Below are positions 48,436 to 62,028 of a stretch of 64,000 nt of DNA, piece after piece. A program made the translations under genes and the position numbers. Source of the stretch: Sciurus carolinensis (lineage: Eukaryota; Chordata; Mammalia; Rodentia; Sciuridae); contig NC_062223.1 in assembly GCF_902686445.1 (NCBI RefSeq), positions 57,995,998 to 58,059,997 on the forward strand. The letters are read 5' to 3'. The notes under the pieces were generated by a model. The model did no database searches. It saw nothing but the letters and a program-made list of their open reading frames with translations, and was not told the DNA's origin. Position 1 is the first letter of the stretch. The number at the start of each line of letters is the position of its first letter.

Positions 48436-51400
48436 ATAGGATTCAGAGATATTCCCTTTTTAAATGATTCTTTGATGTTGGGAAAGAAATCACACATATG
48501 AATGCATTATTTCTGTGATAAAAACAAAATACCCCAAAATGTAGGGACTAACCTTGGTGATCCTTGAAGACATATTCATATATTTTATTATTTACAAAGT
48601 CCCACATTGCATGATAACATTGCTAACATGGTCATCTAGGATTACAGTGGCTATTAAAGATCCATAACAACAATGACTTGGAGGGATTTGAACTGGTTGG
48701 GATGAGAGAGTCTGAGTGAGAGAAAATGGAGTCATGAACTATCTTGGTAATGGTCCAAGACTGTAGTGGCTCTGGTTTCTGACTTGCCCACAGTATGGTA
48801 CATGAAATAGCAGGGCTGTTCAACATGTTCATTTCTTCATGGTCACTATTTCTCACTCCAATTCTTGTAGGTATATCCTAGAGAGAGAATGGAACAGAGT
48901 CCTCTGGGATCACTCAGTCCTGTAAAGACTATCCCCTCCATAAAGGGTAAATACTCCATCCTGTGTAGAAAAAAAGTACAAAAATAAAAGGTGATATATC
49001 TAGAATTTTTTTATTCCCATTTTGAATTATGATATTTTTTCTTCTAAATACACATCCCAGTTTTCAAGCTTGCAGTGTTATATGCAGTTTCCTTCATGAA
49101 AAGGCAAGATAATGGGAATCTTTTACTGGAAACTAGGTGCTGGCAGCCCTGACTGTTGGGTTTCAGAATGGGAATTACTAGAACTTTTTCCATTCTGATC
49201 CAACTCCTCAGAAGCTCTCCTATATTCATCCTTTGGAAATCTACTTTCCTATAGAGAATGACAATTTCTACATGACTTTAAGGAACAAGGTGACAGGTAG
49301 GCCTTGCATCCAGTCATGAACTGTTTTGAACTCAATTTCACGAATTTACTTGCTTTTCAAAATGATTCTACTTTGAATATCTGAAAGGTCTAAAGGAGAA
49401 AAGAGATGGACCAATCTGAAATAATTGAGGACAATTCCATGAACAGACTATGTAGAAAACTGGGAAGGACTAAGAGAAGTTTAAAATGTACAGCAAAGCA
49501 CCCTAAGCAATAGTGCAACATCATTTCTATTATCGGATTGAAGTGACAAGGGAAGGAGCAAGTGCCACAGAGAGCAGCTATTACTGCAGCTACAGCATCA
49601 GGAGACAATGACCAGACAGGAGAAGGAGCCCTGCCATTGTCAACACAGGGCCTGTGGGAAAATGTACTCCTTATTCATTAGAGTAAAATGTTCACCACTC
49701 TAATGGACACCAATTTTCATAAAGTCTTGGACACTAGAAAACAACATATTTCACACCTGAGCTAGAGGCTCCAACACAATCAGACATCAAAATTCCTTCC
49801 AACTTCCTACTCTACATTCACAAAAAATGTACACTCATCCTGGTGGTCCTACATGGTATGTGGACATATCAGGATGCCTGCTTGGAGGAATGGGAAAAGA
49901 GGAGAGACTGTCTCCTATTAATACCATGACCTATGATTTGGTTACATTGCTTCTACTAACATCCTCTCGGTCAGGACCTAGTAACATAGGGTTATAAACA
50001 ACATAAAAAAACTGAAAAGTATGATCTTTTTTTCTGCTTTAATACTCTTAAAAATATTGTGTGAAAGATGGGAGAGTTGATATTGGAGAAAACTCTTTCT
50101 ATACCGTCTCTCAGATTCTATACTCATATGAAAATATAAATGAGTAACATAAGGGAAAAGAGTGAGAAAGTCATAAAGTCCAGGAATGGGGTGGTGCAGT
50201 GGTGCATACCTGTAATCCCAGCTACAGAGGCTGAGGCAGGAGAACTGTGAGTTCAAAGCCAGCCTCAGCAATTTAGTGAGGTCCTAAGCAACCCATTGAG
50301 TCCCTGTCTCTCAATAAAATACAAAAAAGGCTGGAGGTGAGTCTTAGTGGTTATGTGTCCCTGAGTTCAATCCCCAGTACCAAAAAGTATAAGTGCTAGA
50401 GTAGACCAGGGACTGGCATTGGAATGACTCCGCTTGGTGTCTTTTCAGAAAATTTGGGATCTAGTACTTATTAGATTCATAAACTAAAGCAAGAAAGTGA
50501 TTTTAAAAAAGAAAGAAAGAATAGAAAAGAAAATCCCATTGTCTGTTAAAGTCTCAGTCTTTTCTTGTATTGAGTGAGGATATTACAATAGATGGCCATT
50601 AACGCACACAGAGTTCATTAGTGAAAAAAGTAAGCATGATTTACATCTTATCGGGCTTCTACTTGAAAGAAATTAAACACAGCACACCCTAATGACAGCT
50701 GAGTGAAATGCAAGTCCCTTGAATGCAAATAACACAGGTTCTGTTTTTCCTCCCACATGGTTTTTTGGTCAGTCAGGGATGTGAAGTTTTTCTCTAAGAG
50801 AGCACATGATGGAAGCCATCACTTCAGTCCTGGATTCCTCTACATCTTCAGAAGACATACATTCTCTGTTCTCTTAGAGGCCTCATTCCCTGTGAGTGCT
50901 CTTGATTCTGAAGGCATGACTCCCCTGTAAGATAACAAAGGGCACCTGAAATAACTATTCCTCACTTCGATTGCCCTTTCTATTGTTCTCTATTTGAGTG
51001 GATTCTTTTCTTCTCTGTTTCTGGAATATGCTTATGCTAGATTTCATTTTCATTCACAATTTGACCACCATATTGCATATAATGTGGGAGCTGATCCTCT
51101 GCTTATCCTGCACCCATTTGGTATCAGCACATAGAGGGTGTGGGTCACAAGGACTGGACTGAGGACAGACCATGAGGCAGCACTACTGGGTTCAGATTCA
51201 GTGTATGAGGACAGGGCTAAAATCTCATCCTGTTTGTACCACAATTTCATCCTCTGTAAAATGGGAAATACCAATTCCTGCATCATTCATTTTTCACAGG
51301 ACTCAAAGACGCAGTGCCAGGTAAATTCTCAAGTACATGCTAGGTGATTTCCACTCAGGTAGGAGCATGTCCTCTTTCCCATTTGAAATTTGCATGAGTA

Positions 51401-52440
51401 ACTCTCCTTCTATTCAAGTCTTAAAGTTCTACAAGTCATAAAGACACCTGACAAAACCATTGCTCTCTAAAGCAACTGTGCTAAGAATCATCTGGGAGAG
51501 AAAATGATGTACACTCCTACTGTACACACCCTCAGAGCACCACTCAACAGTCCTTCACAGATACTCCAACACTTCTCTCTCTTCAGTGGCACTCAGACCC
51601 CAAATTGCTTATTCGTTCCCCATTGGCGTTGCTACACATTTCAGTTAAATACAAGTCCCACTCCCATAGTGGATGAAAATACTTTTAGGTGCTCAATAAA
51701 ACCATTTTGAAGTCTCACTTTAAGTGCATTCATTGCTCAATTTAATTTCCTTGAGCACACATAAGGAATGCTAAGTACACCCAGAAATTTCCACAAAAAG
51801 AATGACAACATGAAGTTCATCTAACATTTCATGTATTTTCTAATATCTTTTACTGTATTTTCATTAAATCAAAACCTTCATAATGTTTAGAATTCATTCA
51901 TGCATTCACTGAACACATACAACTAGATGCTGGAATTACAAACACTGCTTCTGTCTTCACTGAGACTCAAACATTGAGTCACTTCTAGTTCACCAGGCCA
52001 AGCCAAACTCACACCTCTCCCAGAAGGAACCCACATTCCCTTTGGGCCCTACAAGAGGGGATTCTTCTGTTCTAGGATGGAATATCTTTTAGTCAAGTTG
52101 GTGTCATGGCCACCTCTACGTCTTTCTGAATTCCTGAACCTGAGAGGAAATGTCTGATGCTCCACACTCAGTGGTGCTTCACTCCTTCACTCAAGCATGT
52201 TGACTGGGAATATTGGGAATAGAATTTCCCATGCAATAAGGAATCTGCTCTGCAGTGCAGAGGACAAGTTTTAGAGAGTGCAAGAAGGAGGTTTGCATCT
52301 AGGTTCCAGGACTGTCTGACCTTTGATAGTTACTTAAACTCTGCAAGCCTCTCTTTTCTCACTTTTACTGCCTGATAGTGAATCAAATGTAGCAGAATGG
52401 TCCTGAGAATAGTCACTCTGCACCAGATGCTGACATGTGG
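48436..52440 (+). other. Unit A3: 5' flank and intron of an MRGPR pseudogene
   Basis: Colinear with A2 (23745-27600). Differences are a B1-dID SINE at 50182-50388 and about 80 extra bases near 50450-50530. It also lacks the ID element of A2 and has no long poly(A) at about 50630. No surviving gene. Confidence 0.6.
50182..50388 (+). repeat. B1-dID-type dimeric SINE
   Basis: A 7SL-derived left part ('ggtggtgcagtggtgcatacctgtaatcccagctac...gaggctgaggcagg') is fused through an A-rich linker to an ID right part ('ggctggaggtgagtcttagtggttatgtgtccctgagttcaatccccagtacc'). It is absent from A2 (near 25510). This SINE type is characteristic of squirrel-related rodents. Confidence 0.85.
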
Positions 52441-53112
52441 CTTGTGTTTCCAGGAGCAACACAGAAGTTTCTCAGCATTCACCTAAACATCCCAGCCTGA
52501 GTGATAGAAATCACATGAACAAATGGAAAGGACACGACCATTGCTGTAACTTTAAAAAGAATGTTTACTAAATTGTTGATGGAACTTCATTGTACTTATT
52601 ATTTATATGGGGTGCTGAGAATTGAACTCAGTGCCTAACTTTTAACAAGAACAATCTGATCTAGAATGTGGTGATCTTCATTTTTGCCCAGGTTGTTCTG
52701 GCAGATAATGTGGTTGTGCTGTGACTTCTGGGCTTGTACATGCACAGAAACACTACTCGTCTACATCCTCAACCTAACGTTTGTCCACTTTCTCTTCACC
52801 AGCTGCAACATTATAGATTTCCTGCTGGGACTCATCAGAGATTTCCATCCCAGCACTCTCTTTCTCCACAGCTTTGCCGTGGATCATATTGTGTACATTG
52901 TAGGCCTCAGCATGCTCGGTGTCATTATTACATAGCACTGCCTGTCCTAACTGTGGCCTATCTGGAACCACTTCTGTCACCTAAACACAATTTAGGTGTT
53001 GTGCATGCCCTGTTCTGGGTCCGCTCATTGACTCTGAGCATTCTGAACAGGTATGTTCATGGATTCCTGGATATAAAATATGAAGATCATACAAAAGACT
53101 TCAAAGCCTAAT
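52441..53112 (+). pseudogene. MRGPR pseudogene of unit A3
   Basis: It has an acceptor-like 'cttgtgtttccag', then an N-terminal part with no ATG. An ID-like fragment ('ggggtgctgagaattgaactcagtgcc', about 52575-52645) breaks the exon before TM1. From 52684 the frame gives a TM1-TM3 relic (HRN near 52745, YILNL, then GLSMLG). It reaches the TM3 motif, where the Glu codon is TAG (52933-52935) and the Arg codon is CAC (52936-52938). TM4-like text continues with more stops to about 53110; TM5-TM7 are not found. It is more diverged from B1 than B2 or B3 are, so it is a separate subfamily member. Confidence 0.75.
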
Positions 53113-53445
53113 GTCTTGCATCTAGGGTGTTCGATGCAATGCATCTAATATTTTTACATGTGATTTGCTTTGCTCTGGATCTTGAATGGCACTGTTGGCT
53201 AGGTTTTTGTGAATTCTAGCAGATGTAGCTGAGCAGGCTTTATGTGAAAATCCAGCTCTTGTGTCAGTCTTCTCCCCTGAAGCCTGTATACCCTCCTTAA
53301 AAAATTGCTTTCTCCTGACTTTTATAATTTTCTTAAAGTAAAAAGTTGGTCAGAAAGTACAATATCTCCATCTTAGTTGATATTACCAGTAAACTTCTCA
53401 ATTAACTTCTTCCTAATATTCCTTATTAAATGTTATCTCTTTAAA
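53113..53445. other. Unassigned stretch after the A3 pseudogene
   Basis: About 330 bases with no ORF and no repeat I can name. It falls where the TM5-TM7 coding part should be, but I see no similarity to that part. Confidence 0.3.
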
Positions 53446-53670
53446 AATTTAGGGGGTGGGAAGGGAGCAAGAATGGAGGAAGGAGGGACTCTATAGAGGG
53501 ATAAGAGGGATGGGAGGGGTGGGAGGGGAGAAAAAAATAACAGAATGAATCAACAACTATTACCCTAGGTAAATGTATGATTACACAAATGGTATGCCTC
53601 TACTTCATGTACAAACAGAGAAACAAGATGTACCCCATTTGTTTACAATAAAAATGAATTAAATTTTTTT
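53446..53670 (+). mobile_element. L1 3' UTR end, plus strand
   Basis: G-rich text ('gggatgggaggggtgggaggggag') and 'gtacaaacagagaaacaagatgtaccccatttg' match the 3' end at 48290-48420. Strongly 5'-truncated. Confidence 0.75.
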
Positions 53671-56480
53671 CTGCAGTGGAAAGAATGCATATCCAAATCC
53701 ACAGTTGTCTGGATTTCTACCAGATATTGTCGAAAAAGAACAACCAGAAGGTTTGCCATCAAACATCCTCAAGGTTCAACATCCTAACCAATTCTTTACA
53801 TTCATGAAATCAAAAGACTCATTGTGGTGAACAGACCTCATTCTACACTCTGACATCAAAACAAAATGTTCACTCCTAAAAACATTTTTAGATGAAAAAC
53901 CTCCAGGTTCTTAGGTCTCAGGCATTGTTCCACTCCCTACTTCCACTACCCTGTGTTCTAGTAAAGGATCATTTCCCACTAGCCAGGTCATCTCAGCAAC
54001 CAGAACATGAAATACTTAGAGGTGCAGAACCTGAGAGTTTATTGTGGAAGAGAACTTCACCTGGCATCTGGTAACCTATATTCTCAGGCTCATCAGTGAC
54101 CACCTGAGCCCATATGCCCATTCAGAGCAACTCAAGCAGGTAATGAAGTTACAGAATTGCACTAGTTTGATCTTAACAGCACAAGAAGTATGGAATCTGT
54201 GTTCAGAATAAATGTACAATGTTTGACATGAACGGAATATGACTACCATACTGATGAGGAAAGACTCACAAGTTAATATCTCTTTATTATAAGTATAATC
54301 ATTATGAACATAGACTCTTTGTACCTGTTTGTCACTTACCTACAATTTGTAGAAGCTGTTGTGATGCTCTTTCTGTATGTCAGTATAATATACTAAACCC
54401 AAATACTGTCAATACAATAATACTGATCCTAAGAATAGGTCAGGTTTGTTTCCAATGCCTGGAAACTTACTATTGAGTAAGGAAGAAAAGATTTCCTTAC
54501 ATACCCCAAAAATGTAGGTACAGCTGACTCTGAATCCTTCCAGGATACAAGATGAGATGGGGAAGAGAGAGGGAGAAGATCTCATTAGCAATTGTGTATA
54601 CAGAGATGAGTGAATCTGGGAGATCTTGAGATACTTAATTTATACTGAGGAGTCTACATTTTTGCCAACTACACCAGCTTTTTTATTGTAGGTGTTCAAT
54701 GATAAATAGAATATAGAGAAAATGCAATGGGAGAGAGGTAATTCATAGAGTAATTTTAATAAGTGTTTAAGCTTCTTTAGTGAATGATTATTAGAATGCC
54801 TAAGTTTTATTCCCTGTGCCTCTTCATATATTTCATCATAGTTAAATTATTCCTCTTAGAATGGTAGAGTGCTCAAGCAAACTGCCATGGCTTTCATGGG
54901 TATGAAGTGACTGAAATTGATATATTGTTTAAAAATTCATTGATCTCAACTCCAAAATACTGTCAAAGCCAAGACAACCAGCCAGGGGAACCCAGGACAA
55001 GGCCACAACATGTTCTTCCTATCTCCTTCTGAAGAATATATCCAATATACTAAATCACAAGCCACAAATGAAAACCAAAGAGAAATAGAACAAGGAAAAA
55101 CTTGGGAGGTAAGTGGCAAAGAAAGAGGCAGTGGAATATATTCACATTTCTGATACTTTCAGACCAAGAAAGTGCCCTATTTGAGAGTAGGAAAGGTAAC
55201 TCATCTTCAAAATAAATTAAAAATATTATTTCTTACATAAAAATTCAAAACTAAACTTTTTTATAACTTTGTTATGATTGCTGGCTTAAGAGTTAGTACA
55301 GAATTTTCATGAATGTATTTAAATTTTTCATGTCATCAGCACCTCTTTGGGCATATAGCACCAATACTATCTCTTTGGTTTCTTTATTTCAGTGCAGGTT
55401 CTCTCACATGCCTAACTAGTGCTCTACCCCTGAGCTCCACCTTGCTGATTCCCTCCTTAATTTTCAGATTAAATCTTTGTTTTAACATTCTGTGACACAT
55501 GTACAGAATAATACTTATCTACTGGACAACAGCTGAAGAGCACCATGGGAGAGTAGATACAGCCTTGACTGGTAGTTTTTCCTGTACATTTTTATTCTTT
55601 GCAAATTATTATTGAAAGAAAATATCATAAAATTTTAATATTTGCTTAATTATACAGGAAAGTATGTGAATGCTTATGATATTTTCTACAGGCCTTGGAC
55701 CTGGCTTACAAATTCTCTCTAGCATCCGCTATGTCCTCATTTATAGTGACTTCAATATTCATGTAGGTTGTCCACCCCACAAATGAACCTTTGAATTGTC
55801 TTTAAGCAATTCTTTCTATAATAATTGTAGACTAGAAAACTGCAAAAATAGTAGAGTTCCTGTACATCCACTACCCAGTCTACACTATTGGTGATATTTT
55901 ATATTAATGTAGTATATTACCAAAATCAGGCAGTTGATTGTAGTACAACCAAATCACCTACAGAACAGATCTCACTTGGGGTTCATTGTATAATGTATGT
56001 ACCACTTATGTGTGAAAACCTACGACATTTAATTTTTTTAAAAAATGAAAGAAAGAATAACTGAATAACTGAATTAATAATATATAAAAATTAAATTTAT
56101 CCAAATTCTTCCTACATTTAATTTAAAAATATCATATATATTATAAACAGAGCATAGCAGTCTCTTATATGGGTGTGTTAGGAGACATTATTCCATGCCC
56201 ATAAATGGAATCATTTTCTTCTTGTTTCTCCTTCTTGGTCCTCTTTCTTCATGCCTGTTTCATAATTTACTCTTCGTATCAGTACACCATATACTTTAGA
56301 TTATACCCATATTAATGGATTCCTCTTAATTCTGTTGAAGGATGCCATCTCCAAATAAATATATTCTGAGATAACAGAGATTAGGACTTCCAAGTAAATT
56401 TTCTAAGACATTTCAGCACATAATTTAGGTTCTTATAACATTTCTTGAATCACATCATGGAAGAAAATTCCTGAGTTTTC
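53671..56480 (+). other. Unit A3 3' flank
   Basis: 54060-54240 resembles the B1 3' flank (6900-7090). 54700-56480 is colinear with A2 27771-29600 and includes the shared minus-strand ID at 55372-55441. No gene is seen. Confidence 0.5.
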
Positions 56481-56499
56481 AAATTACCTTCTTTATTAT

Positions 56500-56885
56500 T
56501 TAGCTTTACTTACTATAACAAAATTTTGGATACAAGCTACTCATAAAATAAACAGGTTAAATTAGCTTACAGATTTGACTGAAAATCAGAACTTTGCAGC
56601 CCAAACTCTGGGTCAGCTCCCATCATGGATGGTGGAAGTACTTGTGGAATAAGGGACATATCTCCAACTAAGAAGCGAGGACTGGGTGGAGGTCAGTCTT
56701 GCTTCTTTATAGAGACTCTAGGGGTTGCATGAGAACTACATCAACATAAAAGCCTCCAATGACCTAAGGACCATTACATTACTATATCTCACCCATCAGA
56801 TATTCCACAAACCCTCTCCCTACTGCCACTCTTGAAACCAAGCACCGATCACATGAACTCCTGAGGGAACAAAATGAAGTCATAT
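56500..56885 (-). repeat. Old LTR-like repeat at the A3/B3 junction
   Basis: Third copy of the repeat at 1-360 and 29620-29990, with the same orientation and relative position. Its presence in all three shows that it pre-dates the array. Confidence 0.5.
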
Positions 56886-57656
56886 CCAAACTACTACATT
56901 CTACCAAGATTTATGTCCATCTCAGTTTCTAATTCAAATTACAGTTTTAACCAATGATATGTAACCTAATATGAGTGTAACATCAAGAACAAAAAGGGAA
57001 GACATGTGAGATAAAGCATAAAATTTTGAAAGTCTACACTATTTAAAAATTTAAAAATAACAAATTTCATAAAGTGCACAGAGGGAAAAAAAGAATTTTT
57101 TATGTGCTGAGCACTTCACATTTGTAAGAGATGTCAGTTGATTAAACTCTTTATAGTGACACATTAAAAATAGAAATATGTCTGCTAATCAGAGTTAATA
57201 ATGAGAAAAATAAGAATGGGTAGAGGTAGTAAGTAGAAAATAGGATTCAGTGAGAATAGGATTCCCATCTTTTCTTTGGAACAAACTTATTGAAATGAAT
57301 GCATTACTGATGATGTAAAGAAATAAAATTCTGGGACAAGGTATGAAGAATCTTTAATGACCCAATGGTATACTTTCTTGTGGAGTAATAAAACTCAGTG
57401 TGAGAACACACATTACTTACATTGTTATATTTATCATAGTCGGCAAAGTACTGAGGAGGGCAACTACTTACAGGTAGGTGGAGTGAAAGGGATGGGATGG
57501 GAGAGGCTGATATGTGAGTAGAAATGGCCCCAGATGCCCAGAAACATCTTCATTAAAATGATGCCTCAATGATTTTGGTCTCCAATTCTCTCCCAATTCA
57601 AAGACAGGAAATAATAGGGATCATTCAGAATCTTAAAAGTCCTATTGGTTGCTAGC
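56886..57656 (+). other. 5' flank of the B3 pseudogene
   Basis: Colinear with 769-1488 and 30090-30773; includes 'acaggtaggtggagtgaaagggatggg' near 57470. No gene is seen. Confidence 0.5.
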
Positions 57657-57783
57657 TTTATATACAGCTTTCATAGGCATCAGTTCACTTGGAGAACAAA
57701 GAATTATACTGTGGGGTCACTTCCTCTGAGAAAGACTCTCTCCTAGCAGCACAGCTCAGCACTCTACCGAAGAATGGAAGAAA
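57657..57783 (+). promoter_or_regulatory. Relic promoter and exon 1 of unit B3 with lost splice donor
   Basis: TTTATATA is intact at 57657-57664. At the end of the exon-like block, B1 and B2 have GAAAGGTAAG but B3 reads GAAAATAAG, so the GT donor is gone. Normal splicing to the coding exon is not expected. Confidence 0.5.
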
Positions 57784-60225
57784 ATAAGAACTGTCAGAAT
57801 TCCTGTTAGGTATGGGGTTTGCTCTGAGTTCACACCCCTGTGTTTCTACCATAGGGTGCCACATGGAGAGGGTCATGGTGCTTCTTTCAGGGAAAGGCAG
57901 GAGACAGAATCATACTTCTGAAGACTGGGTGCGTGAAGCTCCTCATTGGAGAATTTAAAACAGCGTTATTGAGACCTTTCCCCTTCTGATTTAGCTCTCA
58001 TTATCACCTTTTTAAATCATGTATGTCTGCTGTCCTTTTTAAAGGACATTTATGTCTGTCTGACTTTTTGAAAAAGTTATTTAAAAAGTAAAGCCACATG
58101 GAGGTATTGCTTACTAGAACTAAGATGCTATAAAATGGATTTTATTGTTTTCATTTGCCCTTCAAAAATACTTTCCTCTTGTATTTTTCAAGGTTATATC
58201 TAGAAATAGATGGTTCAAATTGGAATGACTGAAGAATTCTCCAAGAGGAACTATTTACAATGATGTGCAGAATTAAGGAAATAATAGCAACGCATTGCAA
58301 GGTGACCTAAGAAAAGTAAAGATATAGCTCTGTTTCCATACCTAGACTGTAAGGGACAAAGGAGGGAGCACTTACCAGGGACAGAGCCTAGCCTGGGTGT
58401 AGCTGTATTACTAGAAGGTGACCAGGCAGGTGGAGGAGCAGGGCCACTGCCAACACACTGCATAGAAGGAGAGAGGACATCAAAAACTCAAATCCCTCTC
58501 CTCCCATCCTCTACTATCCTGCCTATATCACCAGGTAGCTCAGTTCACCCAGAAACAAGAAGGAAAAGGATGCCATTGTTGGGGTGCTATGAAGCCACCA
58601 GTTTGGGAACTCTATCAAGGCAGAGAAGAAGGATGGAATGAAAACTGTCAGGACAATGAAACTGTCCCTCACTGCTCCTTCTATCTTCCTACACTCTGGG
58701 GTTTTATCAATCTTAATATAATTGAATTCATTCCCAATTTATCTTCATTGAAATAATCTTTCCTATTTTCCATCAATTTTATGAATTAATTAAAAATGCA
58801 TTGAAAATGGAATGTCATTTTAAAAGGCAAAACTTTCCTTCATGTTTAGAGTGAAAGGTGGCTAAAAAGAACCACTAACGACCTTACCAGGATATATGTT
58901 ACATATATGTGTGCTCTAAACTCCAGCCCATCAGACTCGAGGAATACTTTAATAGTGCTGCTCTCCAGGCCTGGGAGGGTCCCATCATCCTGTTGTCCTA
59001 AATGACTCCCAGAAATATCAGAATGGATGCCTGGGAGAAAATAGAGAAAAAATGCAGGCTAGGCTCCTTTTATTCATCCTATAACTCACCAGTTGTTTTC
59101 ATCACTCTCTTCACTGGCTTTGGTCAGTGCCTAGTCATGTGGTGATATCAACATTAAAAAAGGGAGGTAATCGGGATCCTTGAGACCTAAAACTCAGAGA
59201 ATCACTGTTACAGAACACAAAACTTGTGTTATTGGGATAATTTGGAAGTTGTGACATGTGCTGATTGTGTCTCAGATTCTGTGGTCCTATGAAGATTCTT
59301 TGGAAGCTCTGAAAACAAAATAAGGAAAGATGGGGAAGAGAACAGAGGCAAAGCCTCAGGTCGGGCTCCAGGAGACCAGGGGCTGGAGTTGGACCTGCTC
59401 TTGAAGATGTGATTTTGGAAAATTCCTTTATTTGAGCCTCAGTTTTTTTTTTTTTTTTTTTTTTTTGAGTGTGTGTTAGGTAAGGATAATACAATAGATA
59501 AACTGTAAAGAACACATGTTAATTTGTGGGTACGTTAGTAAATAGAGTGACAGGTATTCCTTGAAAGAGGAAGGTCTTTACAGAGCTTCATGATTGATGA
59601 CAGAGACAAATGCACCACACCCTAAACAGAAATGAAGAAACTCCGTTCAACCAGGACATCAACACTTCCTTTCTTCCTTCTTTTTCCTGTGCAAATCAAC
59701 CAAGGCTGAGGGTCCTTGGCTATCTAAGAAAACGTGTGATGAATGCCTTCGCTTCAGGATTCCTTTCTGCAGACCTGGGGAGAATGTGTCATATATCCAC
59801 TTGAAGGTCTCTAGCACCTGTGTGCTACCCAGATTCCTTTTTTTGCCCCAGATTCCTTTTTTGCCTCTGTTTCTGAACAATGCTTCTGCTACATTTTATT
59901 GTATCCACATTTGATAGTCATCTGAGATATAACTTGGGATTTACTGCTCTGTTCATCTCTCATCATCATACAATCAACACAGAGCAGTGGTAGGTCCAAA
60001 CTGCTGGTATAATGTAGAACCTGGGGTGTCAAAATCCACACTATGTGATACCAGGGGTATCACAAACTCATCCTGTTTGTGCCCCAAGTCTATCCTGTGT
60101 AAAAATGGTACAAATATACATTCTTACCTCAGAGACTTTTTGGAAGATACAAAGAGAAATTATGTGATGAACTCTTAAATTAACTCCTGTTAATCACTAA
60201 GTTACAAGTGGGTCCCTTTACCTGT
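57784..60225 (+). other. B3 intron, 5' part
   Basis: Colinear with the B1 and B2 introns. A T-run at 59443-59466 corresponds to no such run in B1. Nothing else is seen. Confidence 0.5.
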
Positions 60226-60663
60226 TTGGTACATTGTCCTAGGAAGGCTGCAGGAATTGAGTACAGACAAGCCAACGGGAAAGCCACTTGGGATGCAACC
60301 AATAAGGCCACAGGGGCAGAACTGCACATGCCATTTGCAGAGAATATCAAGATGCCATTTGCCACAGGTGTGAGACATGGAGCTGAAGGACTTGCATGCC
60401 CAGCAGGATTTCGGCCTTGCTTTGGTCCTATCCCTTCTTTCTATGCCCCTATTTTGTAAATGGAAATGCTTACTCAGTACCTTTTGGTGTTGGATATTTT
60501 TAAATTGCTTTTAATTTTACAATGAGAGATTGCCTTGAGCCTCAGAGATGACTTTGGATTTGAGCAATCTTGGAACTATTGAGACTATGGGGACTCTTGG
60601 GAATGGATTAAATGTATTTTGCATTGTGAGCTGGTTGTGAGCTTTTGGGCACCAGGGGAAGAA
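60226..60663 (+). mobile_element. MaLR internal 3' sequence
   Basis: 'gcaggaattgagtacagacaagcca...ggacttgcatgcccagcaggatttcggccttgc' is typical of the internal region just before the 3' LTR of MaLR elements. No ORF of note. Confidence 0.6.
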
Positions 60664-61108
60664 TGTTATGGTTTGGATGTGAGGTGTTCCCCTAAAGCTC
60701 ATGAGTGAGACAATGCAAGAAGGTCCAGAGGAGAAATGACAGAGTTTTGAGGGTCTAAACCCCATCACTGAATTAATATCCTGATAGAGATTAACACAGT
60801 AACTGAAGTGGTAGACTGTGGCTAGAGGAGGTGGGAATTGGGACATGGCTTTATAGTATCTATTTGTATCTGGTGAGTGGAGTCTCTCTCTCTCTCTGCT
60901 TTCTGGTAACCAGGATGTGAGCTGTTTCCCTCTGCCACACTTTTCCACTGTGATATTCAGCATCACCTCAAGCCCCATGTAATTTAGCAAGATTTCTATG
61001 GACTAAGACAGACATCTGCAACCGTGAGCCCTCAAATAAACTTTTCCTTCTTTAAACTTGTTCAGGTCAGATCATTTAGTTGCAGCAGGGAAACAGATGA
61101 CTAAAACA
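60664..61108 (+). mobile_element. MaLR LTR, plus strand
   Basis: It begins TGTTATGGTTTGGATGTGAG and ends GACTAAAACA, the TG...CA boundaries of an LTR, with AATAAA at about 61035. Together with 60226-60663 it replaces about 150 bases of B-unit intron (B1 about 4065-4205). Confidence 0.7.
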
Positions 61109-62028
61109 GTAGTCCTCTGTAGATATTCTCTTGTTTCAAATACCTCTTTTCGGTGGCACTCATTCCTCACCCACATTCACACCCTCCTGTTCTATACTGC
61201 TGAACAATTTAGCTGAGACACAAATCTGACCCCCCACACTGTGTACCAAATGCCTCTGGGTGCTAAACAAAGCCATCTTGAATCTGCACTTCAAAGGAAC
61301 ATCACTTGTCAACATCAGTTATTGGGTTAGATGTGAATAATTCTAAATATACCCAGTACTGCTGACACTAAGGATTATGGTGAATGGTATTTCCTTCATC
61401 TCATTATGTGTGTGTGTTCAGTTCTTTCATTGTATTTTCATACTTATTTTCTGTTTAACCCACATCACCCTGCACTGTAGGTCTTCTAGTTCATATATTC
61501 ATTCAATAAATAGATATTGAGGGAATGTGGGCCACACAGCTCAGTACTGGAGATTAAAAATGAACCTGTCTTCAATGTTTGACACTCTGAACTATTTCTA
61601 TGACCATCTGTTCTCACCCCTGTTTTAGCACAAGCTCACATTACCCTAGAGGCAATAAAGCCAGGTCCTCTTTCACCTCCTTGAATGAAACCTTGTTTGT
61701 GATGGGGATATTACAATCACCTGTGTCTGTCTCCATTCCTGCACCTGAGAGAAAATGTTCCCAGGACACAGTAGTGCTGGTCCCCCTCTGGGTGGCATGT
61801 TCAGATTATAGCATATTTCTTTGTCATTTGGTTCAGGTCGGAGACTTCATGCAGTTTAGACAATGACTACTGGATTTGATTTCATACTTCAGGAATCCCC
61901 TATAATTCACTTATGTTTCCCTACTTTTTGAAATGGGTATAGTAATCTCCACATAGAAGGATGATTCTGATCAGCTGAGCTGTTGCTCCTAGTGCTCAAG
62001 TGTTCTTTGTGTTCCCAGGGGCCCCACT
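61109..62028 (+). other. B3 intron, 3' part
   Basis: Colinear with about 4208-5131. It ends in an intact 'ctttgtgttcccag' acceptor. Confidence 0.5.

Noticed and set aside
59135..59515. 126-codon minus-strand ORF
   Set aside because: It crosses a T-run in the B3 intron and has no counterpart in the B1 or B2 introns.
60208..60459. 83-codon plus-strand ORF, protein-like in composition
   Set aside because: It sits in MaLR internal sequence. MaLR internal regions carry no known functional protein here, and the frame is short.
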